Assembly: GCA_018825965.1 (NCBI GenBank)
Contig: JAHKAA010000045.1
Coordinates: 121,528-185,527, forward strand
Reading direction: 5' to 3'
DNA from: Gammaproteobacteria bacterium
GTDB lineage: Bacteria; Pseudomonadota; Gammaproteobacteria; Enterobacterales; Alteromonadaceae
DNA: 64,000 nt
The notes below the pieces were generated by a model, which saw only the letters and a list, made by a program, of their open reading frames with translations, had not been told where the DNA came from and searched no databases. Position numbers and translations under genes: made by a program. Positions 24,919-34,900 of the stretch are shown here, in pieces. Position 1 is the first letter of the stretch; every line of letters begins with the position of its first letter.

Positions 24919-26133
24919 TCAGACTTTTTGGCTTTGGCACACTGCTGCCGTAAAGATCACGTCTGTTGAACTGTTTAATGCTGTTTCTGCACTGTCCTGG
25001 ATCACACCAATAATAAAACCAGCAGCGACCACTTGCATCGCCACTTCGTTTTGAATACCAAATAAGCTGCACGCCAAAGGGATCAATAATAAGGAGCCAC
25101 CGGCCACACCAGAAGCCCCACAAGCAGAAACCGCAGCTAATAAACTTAATAAAATGGCGCTGGCAAAATCCACTTCTATTCCCAGGGTATGTACTGTCGC
25201 CAGCGTCAGTACTGTGATGGTAATAGCGGCACCGGCCATATTAATAGTGGCGCCCAACGGAATAGACACCCCATAGATCTCTTCGTTGAGTTTCAGCTTT
25301 TCACACAGCTGTAAATTGACCGGAATATTGGCGGCTGAGCTGCGGGTGAAAAAGGCTGTCACACCACTTTCGCGCAAGCAGGTAAACACCAGCGGATAAG
25401 GGTTAGAGCCCGTTTTGGCAAACACCAGCAAGGGATTAACCACAAAAGCAATGATAGCCATGGCACCTAACAGCACAGCTATTAACTGACCATAGCTGGC
25501 TAAAGCCGCAAAACCCGTGGTGGCTATGGTATCTGCCACTAAACCTAAAATACCAAAAGGTGCCAGACGGATAATAAAACGTACTAAAGACGACACGCCA
25601 TGCGATAAATCAGAAAACACCAACTTGGTGCTTTTGCTGGCATGTTGCAAAGCTAAACCTAAACCCACAGCCCAGGCTAAAACGCCTATATAGTTGCCGC
25701 TAATTAAGGCGTTAATAGGGTTATCTACTACTTTCAGCAGCAAAGCCTTTAATACTTCGCTGATGCCTTCAGGCGCTGCAATGACTTCCGGCACTGCTGT
25801 CAGCACCAGGGTTGTTGGGAACATAAAACTCAGTAATACGGCAACCACAGCTGCTAAAAAAGTACCAAACAAATACAACACCAGCACAGGCTTAATGCTA
25901 CTGCTTTCAGAGGCTTGTTTATTGGCAATAGCAGAAGCCACTAACACAAAGACTAATAAAGGCGCTATGGCTTTTAAGGCGTTAACAAATAAGGTGCCTA
26001 ACAAAGATAAATTTTTTGCCAGCTCCGGCGACACGACGGCCACCAGCACACCTAATAAAATACCAATAATAATTTGTGGCACTAAACCCAGTTGCAAAAG
26101 TTTTTGCCATGGACGGGAAGCTTCGGATGTCAT
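24919..26133 (-). CDS. sstT: serine/threonine:sodium symporter
   Basis: 404 residues, a dicarboxylate/amino acid:cation symporter (DAACS, GltPh fold). The N terminus LVPQIIIGILLGVLVA and the conserved stretches TAFFTRSSAANIPVNLQLCEKL, GATINMAGAAITITVLTLA and CGASGVAGGSLLLIPLAC match SstT closely. It imports serine and threonine with Na+. The gene is separate from the cys operon, with an inverted repeat at its end and a 190-base divergent spacer with the lipoprotein gene at 26324. Confidence 0.94.
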   Translation of the reverse strand: MTSEASRPWQKLLQLGLVPQIIIGILLGVLVAVVSPELAKNLSLLGTLFVNALKAIAPLLVFVLVASAIANKQASESSSIKPVLVLYLFGTFLAAVVAVLLSFMFPTTLVLTAVPEVIAAPEGISEVLKALLLKVVDNPINALISGNYIGVLAWAVGLGLALQHASKSTKLVFSDLSHGVSSLVRFIIRLAPFGILGLVADTIATTGFAALASYGQLIAVLLGAMAIIAFVVNPLLVFAKTGSNPYPLVFTCLRESGVTAFFTRSSAANIPVNLQLCEKLKLNEEIYGVSIPLGATINMAGAAITITVLTLATVHTLGIEVDFASAILLSLLAAVSACGASGVAGGSLLLIPLACSLFGIQNEVAMQVVAAGFIIGVIQDSAETALNSSTDVIFTAAVCQSQKV

Positions 26134-26323
26134 AAGAGTTCTCTGTTGCTGCTGTGGTGCGCGCCACAGTTATAAGAATAAGTGCCAGATTCTGCCCTGA
26201 ATCCACTTTGGGGGCAAGTCGGAGCTGTCACAACTAAAGATCCAACCTTGTCCAGGATCGGGACTTTCAATCAAAACGAACAGATGTTAGTTTGTTAAAA
26301 AAAGATCTTACGGATTTGAAAAT

Positions 26324-27508
26324 ATGGATTTCACCAGAATAATCCTGCTGTTAGTTGCGATCACCAGCCAAAGTTGCGTTTTACATCACGCTGAACAACA
26401 GCTCCAGGCCAGCTTAGAGCCGCCAGTCACATCTATGGTGCTATTTCAGCAACCAGCCGACCTGCCTGAACTGGACCAGCTTTTTTATCTGAATGATAAA
26501 CAACAACAGAATTTTCTGAATTATTTCCACAGCTCAGCACAAGCAACAAACCCGGCAGAACAACGACTTTACAATTACCTGCAAAATAAACTGATGTATT
26601 TTAGTTACGAAGGCGCCAATTATCCGGCTCAGGTTGCACTGGATCAGTTCAGAGGCAATTGCATGACGCTTGCCTTGCTGACCTCTGCGCTGGCAAAACT
26701 GGTGAATATAGAGGTGGGTTACAAAGTGATTTATCAGGAACCTCTGATTGACTACAAAGATAATATCTTTATCAGTTCAAATCATATTCGCACTTATTTA
26801 TACAAAGCAGCAGATGAGCCCAAACAAGGCAGTCTGGTACTGCAAAGAGCTGCGCTGGTGATTGATTACTTCCCGGAGAATACAGATTTAGTTGGAAAAA
26901 ATATCAGACCAACCCGTTTTTACGCCATGCTTTATAACAATCTTGCCGCCGACGCCCTGCTGCTGGGAGATAGTGACAGCGCTTTTTTCTTAAGTCAGAA
27001 AGCACTTAAACAGGACCCCAGTTATACACCAGCGGTGAATATGATTGCGTTAATGTATCACCGGAAAAATGCTTTTACTGAAGCCATGCAGTGGTTTGAC
27101 TATGGCATGCAATTGCAGGATAACCAGATCACTTTATTGACGAATTACCGCGATTTGGCTGCAAAAATGGACAACCAGCAGTTGTTGGAAAAAATTAATC
27201 AGCAAATTATGAGTCACGACGATGACAATCCTTATGCCTGGCTGGCTTTAGCCATAGACGCAGAGCGTAACAAGCAGTTCAGCCATGCCAAGCTCTACTA
27301 TAAAAAATTACTGGAAAAAGCACCTTATCTGCACAATGCCAATCTGGCGTTAGTTCGGCTCTATGTGCAGGAGCAAAACTTCAGAGCCGCACAAAAACTG
27401 GTAGAACAAGCGATCAACTATGCCTATGAACCTGAGCGCTTGCAGTTATACAACACCAAACTGGCTGCATTAAAGCAGCACAGGAAAACAATACAGCAAA
27501 CCCATTAA
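26324..27508 (+). CDS. lipoprotein with transglutaminase-like segment and TPR repeats
   Basis: 394 residues. The N terminus is short and hydrophobic and ends SQSC, a plausible lipobox with Cys18. A central segment, RGNCMTLALLTSALAKLVNIEVGYKVI, resembles the catalytic-cysteine helix of transglutaminase-like folds (G-x-C-x-x-x-A-x-L). From about residue 205 tetratricopeptide repeats follow, with pairs of helices such as AMLYNNLAADALLLGDSDSAFF, TPAVNMIALMYHRKN and AWLALAIDAERNKQFSHAKLYY. The combination suggests an envelope-anchored scaffold or peptidase-like protein; no specific role is known to me. It is monocistronic. Confidence 0.75.
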   Translation: MDFTRIILLLVAITSQSCVLHHAEQQLQASLEPPVTSMVLFQQPADLPELDQLFYLNDKQQQNFLNYFHSSAQATNPAEQRLYNYLQNKLMYFSYEGANYPAQVALDQFRGNCMTLALLTSALAKLVNIEVGYKVIYQEPLIDYKDNIFISSNHIRTYLYKAADEPKQGSLVLQRAALVIDYFPENTDLVGKNIRPTRFYAMLYNNLAADALLLGDSDSAFFLSQKALKQDPSYTPAVNMIALMYHRKNAFTEAMQWFDYGMQLQDNQITLLTNYRDLAAKMDNQQLLEKINQQIMSHDDDNPYAWLALAIDAERNKQFSHAKLYYKKLLEKAPYLHNANLALVRLYVQEQNFRAAQKLVEQAINYAYEPERLQLYNTKLAALKQHRKTIQQTH

Positions 27509-27518
27509 CAAGAGTATG

Positions 27519-27932
27519 TTACTCAGCATGACTGCTGATAATCTGCTGCAACACCCATTGCCTGTCTGGCGCATCGGCTGGAGGTTCAGGGATACTGATT
27601 TCGCTGACTTCTAACTGGTACACCAGCCCTGGCTGGTAGTCGAAGCCCAGAATATCGCCATACAGCAGTTGCCAGTCTTCGTTGGGGTCGTGACGAATTT
27701 GCAGACATTCGGTAGGCCCTACCGCCATGCACTGACGTTTTTCTGCAGCCACCCATAAGATCAGCCTGACTTCAGTGTTTTCAGCCAAAACCGGAGGATA
27801 AAGGCCAGATCCATCGGGTTGTTTTGCGACAACAACAGATCCTGTGGATGTAGGAGCTTCAGCAGGTGTTGAGGATTCAGAGCAGCCCACTAAAGTAAAA
27901 AACATCAGCATAACCAGCGTCAGGTTTAACAT
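27519..27932 (-). CDS. DUF4377 lipoprotein
   Basis: 137 residues from the ATG at 27932 (AGGGA upstream; a GTG at 27959 is possible). A lipobox LVGC identifies a lipoprotein. The C-terminal part has the DUF4377 pattern: VRLILWVAAEKRQCMAVGPTECLQIR, a tryptophan near the middle, then ILGFDYQPGLVYQLEV. DUF4377 occurs alone or next to META domains in envelope proteins; its function is unknown, though META-domain proteins are linked to heat and antibiotic stress. The two cysteines likely pair. Confidence 0.8.
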   Translation of the reverse strand: MLNLTLVMLMFFTLVGCSESSTPAEAPTSTGSVVVAKQPDGSGLYPPVLAENTEVRLILWVAAEKRQCMAVGPTECLQIRHDPNEDWQLLYGDILGFDYQPGLVYQLEVSEISIPEPPADAPDRQWVLQQIISSHAE

Positions 27933-28040
27933 ACCTATTGTCCCTAATTTATTGTTCACTTTAGTGTATCCAACAAAAATGGACAGAAACTGAACAGCAT
28001 ATCCTTATGGCTGGCCTGTTCAGTTCTTGATGTGATTGGC

Positions 28041-28559
28041 TTATCCGGCAGTGGCGGCCAGTTGTTGATCCGTCAGCTGATATTTTTTCTGCAGTCTTTG
28101 AATACAGGCCTGAGTATTGAGCTGAAATACCTTATCAGTACCATAAGTATAAGGGGCCAATGTCGCCTCCATCGGAATAACACAGCCTGTGGCCATAAAA
28201 TCTGTTAAAGCTGCAGGTAAAAACTGGATCTTCAAGCCCAGTTCCGGCCTTTCGGCATAAACACCTGGCGTACCTAAATCCAGCTTTTTAATGTTGGCCC
28301 AACTTACCTGGGCGGCAAAAGCCTCGGCCTGATGTGCACGGGCAATCACAGCACTGCGTAGCACCACATAATCCAGCGCTGTTAAATATTTAATACTGAC
28401 ATTGCCACTAAACCTGACAGAAAAAGACCCGTCAGCATATTGTTTTTCGCTGTAGCCACCATAAAGACCATAAGGTTCATAGGGTGTAGGAGTTGATTTG
28501 CAGCCACTTAACAACAAGCAAATCAAACCAGCAGATAAAAATTGATTCAGGGGGGACAT
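28041..28559 (-). CDS. lipoprotein of unknown function
   Basis: 172 residues from the internal ATG at 28559. That start gives a lipoprotein signal (LICLLLSGCKSTPTP, Cys20 or so); a longer frame beginning upstream would read through unrelated sequence that belongs to the duplicated gene ahead of it. The mature part contains GLYGGYSEKQYADGSFSVRFSGN, reminiscent of CC0125/CC1285-like lipoproteins in which a tyrosine/glycine-rich turn precedes FxVxFxGN and a helix (YVVLRSAVIARAHQAEAF). It follows the last island gene at 82 bases but looks like a chromosomal envelope gene, not part of the toxin locus. Confidence 0.7.
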   Translation of the reverse strand: MSPLNQFLSAGLICLLLSGCKSTPTPYEPYGLYGGYSEKQYADGSFSVRFSGNVSIKYLTALDYVVLRSAVIARAHQAEAFAAQVSWANIKKLDLGTPGVYAERPELGLKIQFLPAALTDFMATGCVIPMEATLAPYTYGTDKVFQLNTQACIQRLQKKYQLTDQQLAATAG

Positions 28560-28641
28560 GAAAACACCATTCTGTATCTTTATAGAGTCAAAGCCAAAAG
28601 GTGGCAACAAACTGTGCTGCAGCCACCAGGGCATCGGGTTG

Positions 28642-29178
28642 TTATTTTTTAATTCGCCGGATCCAGTTGTGTTTCCCGCTGTTGGATTCTGCGAGCAGCC
28701 GATCAAAATGAGGCAAATAACCACTGGCAGGGGGCTGATACCCCGGAAGAGTTTCCTCTGGAAACAAGGGTAGCCAGATATATTTGTAAATCAGAAGCTT
28801 CTGCATTTCTGGATGATATTCATCTGGTTCAAGACGCATAGACAATGCACCAGAACCATACTGTTCTTGCCAGACAAAGATAGCAGCGGCCTGATTGCCA
28901 AATTCAAAATCATCTTGATCTGTTTCGGATAATCCAGTTATTTCCCACCAGAACTGTTCATCTTGCTGATAGGAATAACGAATTTCTTCGTTCAGTTTCC
29001 GCATATCGTAATCACCATCACGAAAATAGTGAAACATGCTGAGCACTGAATCGGTAAGCACGCCATAATAAGGTCCTTTTACCCGCTCCGGCGATGTCAC
29101 GTTAATATCATCAGCCCCAAAGCAAAAGGTAAGTATTCTCATCAAAATGGGGGCGTGCGTGTTGGTTGCAAACTCCAT
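28642..29178 (-). CDS. putative immunity or accessory protein, second copy (178 aa)
   Basis: 178 residues, closely related to the 189-residue product at 30371-30940: the two share nearly all residues from ILMRIL to the C-terminal WIRRIKK. Differences are scattered point changes, and only the first dozen residues are unrelated. I recognise no family. The chain is acidic and aromatic (YYGVLTDSVL, FWWE, WLPLFPEETLPGYQPP) with no signal peptide, so it is cytoplasmic. AAGGGA precedes the ATG. As half of a duplicated pair downstream of a toxin gene, it may be an orphan immunity gene; that is inference from position only. Confidence 0.7.
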   Translation of the reverse strand: MEFATNTHAPILMRILTFCFGADDINVTSPERVKGPYYGVLTDSVLSMFHYFRDGDYDMRKLNEEIRYSYQQDEQFWWEITGLSETDQDDFEFGNQAAAIFVWQEQYGSGALSMRLEPDEYHPEMQKLLIYKYIWLPLFPEETLPGYQPPASGYLPHFDRLLAESNSGKHNWIRRIKK

Positions 29179-29319
29179 ATAATTATCCCTTACCTGGATA
29201 CATTGTAATGATATACCAAGCTTTTGTTGCAGGGTCTAGCCTGTAAGACACTGTGACATGATTTAAGCCAGTTACCTTATTTCAGATCAGGTCTAAGTGA
29301 TGACACAGTGCGTTATGAC

Positions 29320-30242
29320 TTAACGGGTCAATGCATAACTGGCATCAATATCAAAGCCTTGGTGTTGCATTTGTTTAAGCACTGATAGCAATAGCTCGTC
29401 ATATTCAAGCGCCAGAGGGCCTGGTGCTAACATGCTATTGAGCACACCAAAGGCCGGGTGCGTAAGCTCTGGATTGGCTAAACCACGGTTTTGCCGCAGC
29501 TTTAAAATAAAAAGCGCAGTCAACGGCCAGTAACAATATTTCACATCGTCAAATTCACAAAAAAACTTGCTCGGCGGCGCTAAGGTTTGCCGTACTTGTT
29601 CATCACAAATAAACAGCAGCAGCTCGCTTATTTTAACCAGATCCGGACTATCCCAATACGTGAGCACATCGGAATACGCAAAGTTATCTACTTGTGGTGC
29701 GAGTTCCACCCCAGATAGCGGGCATAAATAAGCAGTAATAAATCACTGATATGACTTTTGGAACGGATAATAGATTGGCGCTGATAAGCACTGGCAAAAG
29801 CATGAAACAATTGCCGGCTTTCTTTCTCAAGGCTGGCAAGCTCGGCCACGCATAATCGAAACAGATCCGATGCTCCTAAACCACCACGACGCTCACGGCC
29901 AAAACGGGCTAAAAAATGATGCATGCCATAATGCGCCCGCGCAGTTTCGATATAACCATAACTTAACGCGCGCAATAAATGGGGGTAATCCAGTTCAGCA
30001 AGCAGCGCCAGGCTGGTTTGTGCAGTTTCAAGCCAGTAACGCTCAGGAATGGAGAGTCGCGCTAATTCCCACTCTGCTAGTTCAGTAGGTTCTTGATCTA
30101 TTCTTCTTAACAATTTGCCGTGCACCACGAAGTGCTTCAAATCAGGCAATTCGCTGTCATAAATGTCTTGATAGCTAGCCTGTGCCTTGCGGGCAATTTT
30201 CACCCGGCGAAAAAATTTACTCAGTTGAGTTTCATCAAGCAT
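29320..30242 (-). pseudogene. frameshifted homologue of the 319-aa putative immunity gene
   Basis: Two frames make up one gene. The first (30242 to 29688, 184 codons, MLDETQLSKFFRRVK) matches residues 1-175 of the neighbour at 30966-31925; the second (up to 29320) matches the rest, including DNFAYSD, APPSKFF and LKLRQNRGLANP. The break is at a run of four C (29709-29712; G on the coding strand): one extra G would restore LG-VELAPQVDNFAY. So the gene is a recent frameshift, a phase-variable homopolymer, or a sequencing error. Apart from the shift all residues seem preserved, which argues for a recent event. Confidence 0.78.
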
Positions 30243-30370
30243 ACCAACCTCTTCTCAATGAGTGCCAGGCGGTAATAGTGCTGCAGCCATAACCTAAACA
30301 ATGCCTCAGGGTCTAAGTGACGACCCCGGCACTATTTGTGATTGAACTGAACGACCAGCGCACTAAGTTG

Positions 30371-30940
30371 TTATTTTTTAATTCGCCGGATCCAGTCGTG
30401 TTTCCCGCTGTTGGATTCTGCAAGCAGCCGATCAAAATGAGGCAAATAACCACTGGCAGGGGGCTGGTAACCCGGAAGAGTTTCCTCTGGAAACAAGGGT
30501 AGCCAGATATATTTGTAAATCAGAAGCTTCTGCATTTCTGGATGATATTCTTCTGGTTCAAGGCCCATAGACAATGCCCCAGAGCAATACTGTTCTTGCC
30601 AGACAAATATGGCAGCGGCCTGATTACCAAATTCAAAGTCTTCTTGCTTTGCCTCCGACGCTCCAGTCATTTCCCACCAAAACTGCTCATCTTGCTGATA
30701 AGCATAACGAATTTCTTCGTTCAGTTTCCGCATATCGTAATCACCATCACGAAAATAGTGAAACATACGAAGCACTGAATCGGTGAGCACGCCGTAATAT
30801 GGCCCTTTTACCCGCTCCGGTGATGTCACGTTAATATCGTCAGCCCCAAAACAAAAACCAAGTATTCTCATCAAAATGGGGGTGGGCGTAGTGGTTACTA
30901 ATTCCATCGTCAGGTGGGTGTCCAGATCCATTCTCTTCAT
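30371..30940 (-). CDS. putative immunity or accessory protein, first copy (189 aa)
   Basis: 189 residues, paralogue of the product at 28642-29178. Its start is 25 bases after the stop of the 319-aa gene, so the two are co-transcribed with the toxin-like gene. No recognised domain, signal peptide or membrane segment. Shared conserved features include CFGADDINVTSPERVKGPYYG and FHYFRDGDYDMRKLNEEIR. An in-frame ATG at 30907 corresponds to the start of the other copy but has no ribosome-binding site; the ATG at 30940 has AAAGG close by. A role in toxin immunity is inferred from operon position and duplication. Confidence 0.7.
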   Translation of the reverse strand: MKRMDLDTHLTMELVTTTPTPILMRILGFCFGADDINVTSPERVKGPYYGVLTDSVLRMFHYFRDGDYDMRKLNEEIRYAYQQDEQFWWEMTGASEAKQEDFEFGNQAAAIFVWQEQYCSGALSMGLEPEEYHPEMQKLLIYKYIWLPLFPEETLPGYQPPASGYLPHFDRLLAESNSGKHDWIRRIKK

Positions 30941-30965
30941 TTACCTTTTGATACTGCGGATGATG

Positions 30966-31925
30966 TTATCCGCCTAAACTTCCTGCCGCAAAAATGGCTT
31001 CGTCATCAAAGCCCTGCAGGCGGGCGCGGTCAAGCACGGCAGCTAGTGTATCGTCTATCACTAAAGGCACAGCAGTACTGATTAATAACGGGTTTAAAGC
31101 GCCAAAGCCAGGGTGTTCAAACTGTGGATTGGCCAGGCCCCGGTTTTGCCGTAATTTCATCAGCAGCAATGCAGGGTAAGGAATAAATTGCCAGTTCATA
31201 TTGCCCAGTTCGATAAAAAACTTACTGGGTGGAGCCACAACCTGAAGCATTTGATCGTCACAAAGTTGCTGTAGCAGGCTGCTAACTTTCTGCAAATCCG
31301 TTGTATCCCAATCTGCTATCAGCTCTTTATAAGCAAACTGCGCTATCAGCCCTTTATAAGCAAACTGCCCTACTGTTGGCTCCATAGGCTGCCCCAGATA
31401 AGCCGCATATAACAAAATAATAGCGTCACTTAAATGGCTGTTAGAGCGGTTAAACCAATTACGTACATAACCCTGTTTAAAAAAACTAAATAAACGTTGA
31501 CTGTAAAGAGATACACCCGCCAGTTCAGCTAAACAAAGGTTAAATATTATGTTAGGTGATATACCAGCGTCATAGTCCCGGCCAAAACGGCTTTGGAAAC
31601 GCTGCAGGTTATAAAAACGCATAGCACTGTAGAAATAACTGTAACTCATAGCCTGCACTAAATACGGATAGTTAATCCTGTCTTCAGTGACAAACTCAGC
31701 CTCAGCAAGAATTTCGTAGTAACTTGCATTGATAAGCAACTCACTAAAAGTTTCCCATGGAGCAATCTGCAGCTCGGCTGGAGGTAAGTAATCGCCAGGT
31801 AATGCACCAGTCTTAATATATTGCATCAAATCCAACTGATTACCGTCGAATACATCCTGATACTTGGCAGGATAGTTTTTAGCTTGTTTACGTTTACGTA
31901 AAAATTTTTCGAATATCTGAGTCAT
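30966..31925 (-). CDS. putative immunity protein of the toxin locus (319 aa)
   Basis: 319 residues, predominantly helical, without signal peptide. The ATG lies only four bases after the stop of the 1202-aa toxin-like gene, the coupling usual for toxin and immunity genes. Landmarks shared with the frameshifted copy: Y-x-D-V/I-F/Y-D near residue 23, PYL-x-QA-SYSY, RFGRDYDAG, LCLAELA, HLSDAIILLYAAYLG, VAPPSKFF and LMKLRQNRGLANP. A short internal duplication (QFAYKGLIAQFAYKELIADW, about residues 187-206) is absent from the other copy. I do not recognise the family with certainty; helical PoNi-type immunity proteins (DUF1910/DUF1911) are a candidate comparison. Confidence 0.75.
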   Translation of the reverse strand: MTQIFEKFLRKRKQAKNYPAKYQDVFDGNQLDLMQYIKTGALPGDYLPPAELQIAPWETFSELLINASYYEILAEAEFVTEDRINYPYLVQAMSYSYFYSAMRFYNLQRFQSRFGRDYDAGISPNIIFNLCLAELAGVSLYSQRLFSFFKQGYVRNWFNRSNSHLSDAIILLYAAYLGQPMEPTVGQFAYKGLIAQFAYKELIADWDTTDLQKVSSLLQQLCDDQMLQVVAPPSKFFIELGNMNWQFIPYPALLLMKLRQNRGLANPQFEHPGFGALNPLLISTAVPLVIDDTLAAVLDRARLQGFDDEAIFAAGSLGG

Positions 31926-31929
31926 ATCG

Positions 31930-34900
31930 TTATCCTGCAGGTGTTACTTTAACAGTGGCAACACCAGTTTGACCTGGCGCTGGCACCTGGACTTTGGCCA
32001 GTATAGGTTTTAAGGTAAAAACACCGCTATCAAGCTTCTTTTTAAGATCAATTGCATAAGCTTTGGCTTCTGCTGTTACTGGCTGATTCCATAATTTTCC
32101 ATTTGCAACCTGGTCTATCCAATCAGTCCCCCGCCTTTTTAAATCCAGACTATCAGGGTTTGGAAATTTATCCCGTTGGCTTGATTTTACTTCTACCAAC
32201 CAAATGGTTTTATTGTCTAGATCAATAGCCAATAAGTCGGCACCGTTATTGGATTTATTTTTGACAATATCGGTAAAATCAAGATTAGTGGCATCTTTAA
32301 AAAGTTGTGCTGCTATTTGCTCACCATAAAATCCATCGTTAATTTTGGCGTCATGAAGCCCCGAAACCTTAGTAATAAACTCAAACTCACCAGCTACATT
32401 TTTTAAATCAAGCGGCTTATCTATAGCGTTATGAACTGTGATGGAACCACTTGAAGCATTGGATTTACCAGAGTCGACATTGTCCTTAATATCCTTAAGC
32501 ATGGACGACGAAACAACATCATTACGTTTTAACCAATCCAGTAACTCGTCAAAGGTTTTAAAACCAGGAATAGCTTTACCGATCAGGCCACCTGCGGCCT
32601 GTTCCATAAGCCATTGCTCAAGCAGATTCTGCCCCTGAGCAGGATCTTTTGCTAAAGTTTCATAGATATCGTAGAGCTCATTTGCGGTGAGTGCGATATC
32701 TATACCTTTTAACACCATCAGGCCCAAAGGGATCAAGAAAAAGGCGTTATGCTCAGCTGCATTTTCAGCTGTCATCGCCGCTAAATTAACATCTGCCCCT
32801 GCAATATAAGCAGAAATTGCGCCCCCTAATTTAGCCAGGTCCACACCAGCAGCCGTTAGTTTCGCAACTTCCTTATTGAAGTGGTTTTGCGCCGATGATG
32901 ATGTATAAATTGCAGCAATCTGAGCATCGGTAGCCCCATTGGCTTTTAGCTCATCAGTTAAGCTTTTATGCTTATTAAAGAGCTCTTCAAGCTTTTGAGC
33001 CTTATACACATCAGCTATGGCTTCACCTACAACTGCCCCACCAGCGCCTGTCAGACAACTTTCTTGCCCACCGCCAGAAGTACTCCCTGCTTCTTTGGAT
33101 GCAAGACCCAATACACAACCTGCGCCAGCATGAGCGACATAACGTATTACGCCGTTGATATCCGTGTTTTTATAAGCCTTGCCAATGGACGAGGACATAT
33201 ACTCGCCTACCGCTGCAATACCAGCTTGTTTTAGCGAGGCGCTAAATGATTGTGAGAAGCTGGAAAAGCCACCACCATTAATCACCGTGGATATACCGGC
33301 ACTCACAGTGGCCTGAACCACTGCCTGCGTGGCCTGATTTCCCAAAGAAATTAAGGTATCGGAACTCAGGAATTGGGCATTTTTATCCACAGCACCAAAG
33401 AAGTCCGAACCATAGTCGCCTATATGATCCAGCACCCCTGCTGTCACCATAGATACAGCTAAAGAACGGATGCTGTCTTCCTGCAGCATAGATTCCAGCG
33501 TACCGCCTATACCTTTGCCGCTGGCCAGTCCTGTTGTCGCCTGAGTGGCTAAAGTTAAAGCGCCAGCCTGCATCGCAGCTGCATTCGCAAAACTGCTTGC
33601 GCCAATAGCATTTGTTCCTGATCCTAGCCAACCAGCTCCGGCAGGTCCCATGGCTACTGCCACAGCTATAGCAATAACCGCCATTGCCGCCGGGCTTAAA
33701 TTACTGGTTTTTTTGTGAATATGAAGTTCTTCAAGTTTCTGATAAACCAGCTCAATATTGTTGGTAAATTGAGGGTCGTTATACAGGGTGTTCATCCAGG
33801 CTAAATCCTGGGTGCCTGCCATATCTGCCAGGGTTTGTTGTAGTGTCTGACCTTCTTTCTGGGCAAACTCCAGCGTTACACCATGACTGGCATGAACTTT
33901 CACACCACCGACAATAGAGTTATAAACTGCGTTTTCGGTCTGATCCTGTTTGGTCTCAGTCTTGATCTTCCAGGTGCCTTTTTTCACCTTGTTGTAGTAG
34001 TAATGGTCTTGCTCTTTGGCCAGCATCAGATTAACTTTGCCATTGCGGGCATTAATTTCTGTGCCCTCTCCGGATTTAATACTGGCGGCCTGCATAATAA
34101 TATCGCCAAGGGTTGATGCAATCAGCACCCCTTTGCCCGCTTCCAGTGAAGCGCGGATGGCAATGGTTTGGAACTCCTGTTCCTGCTCTGTGACTTTGCG
34201 TACTTTGCTGGAACGCTCAGACTGGAACTGATTAAAAGCGTTAGAGATATAAACGCCCTGCTCAGCCAGAAGCTTAATGACGCCTTTATCAGCATGCAGG
34301 GTGGCTGCATTTAACTCTATGGCACCAGTAGCTATCAGATAGATACTATCCTGAGCCGAGAGTTTGCTTGCCAGGTGTTCAATGGTGCTTTGGCTGCTAC
34401 TGCCTCCCTGGATCACCTGATTGTTCACCACAGTAGTCTGTTGAGTAACCAGTGAAATATTGCCATCAGAGCGCAGAACTATAGTGTTGCCGCTGATGCT
34501 GCCACCTTGCAGTACTAAATCGGAGTAACTTTGAATACTGATGTTACCCTGCGCATCCACACTGGCTATTTTTCCAAGACGGGTCCCTTGTTCTGTGCCA
34601 TTGCTAAAAGTATGGACCATAGTTTTCTGTACATACTGGCCCGCAATAATGTTGATATTCTGAGCTGCAGAAAGGGTACCGGATATATTTTGCAGCGTAC
34701 CACCTACCAGCAGGTTCAGATCGCCATTGGCCTGAATAGAGCCTCCTGGCTGGACTACTAAATCTTCAGCTGTCTTAAGGAAGGTATCGCGATAGGTCCT
34801 TAAGGTACCACTTTCAATAGTAATGCTATTGAATTCAGCTACAGGACCACCAAATTCTACCTGATGGCCGTTAACCGTTTGCTGATTTACTGTCAAGTCA

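Larger units (their letters stand above)
28642..31925 (-). repeat. tandem duplication of a two-gene unit
   Basis: Two consecutive copies of the same gene pair: 30966-31925 plus 30371-30940, and 29320-30242 plus 28642-29178. The small genes are almost identical in DNA over about 530 bases (from the GTTGTTATTTTTTAATTCGCC word at 28638 and 30368 onward). The larger genes are much more diverged, which implies either different selection on the two halves or recent gene conversion of the small gene. Confidence 0.8.

Noticed and set aside
30317..30502. 61-codon plus-strand frame in the duplicated unit (and its partner at 28558-28773)
   Set aside because: Antisense to the conserved ends of the 189-aa and 178-aa genes; repeated only because the DNA is duplicated.
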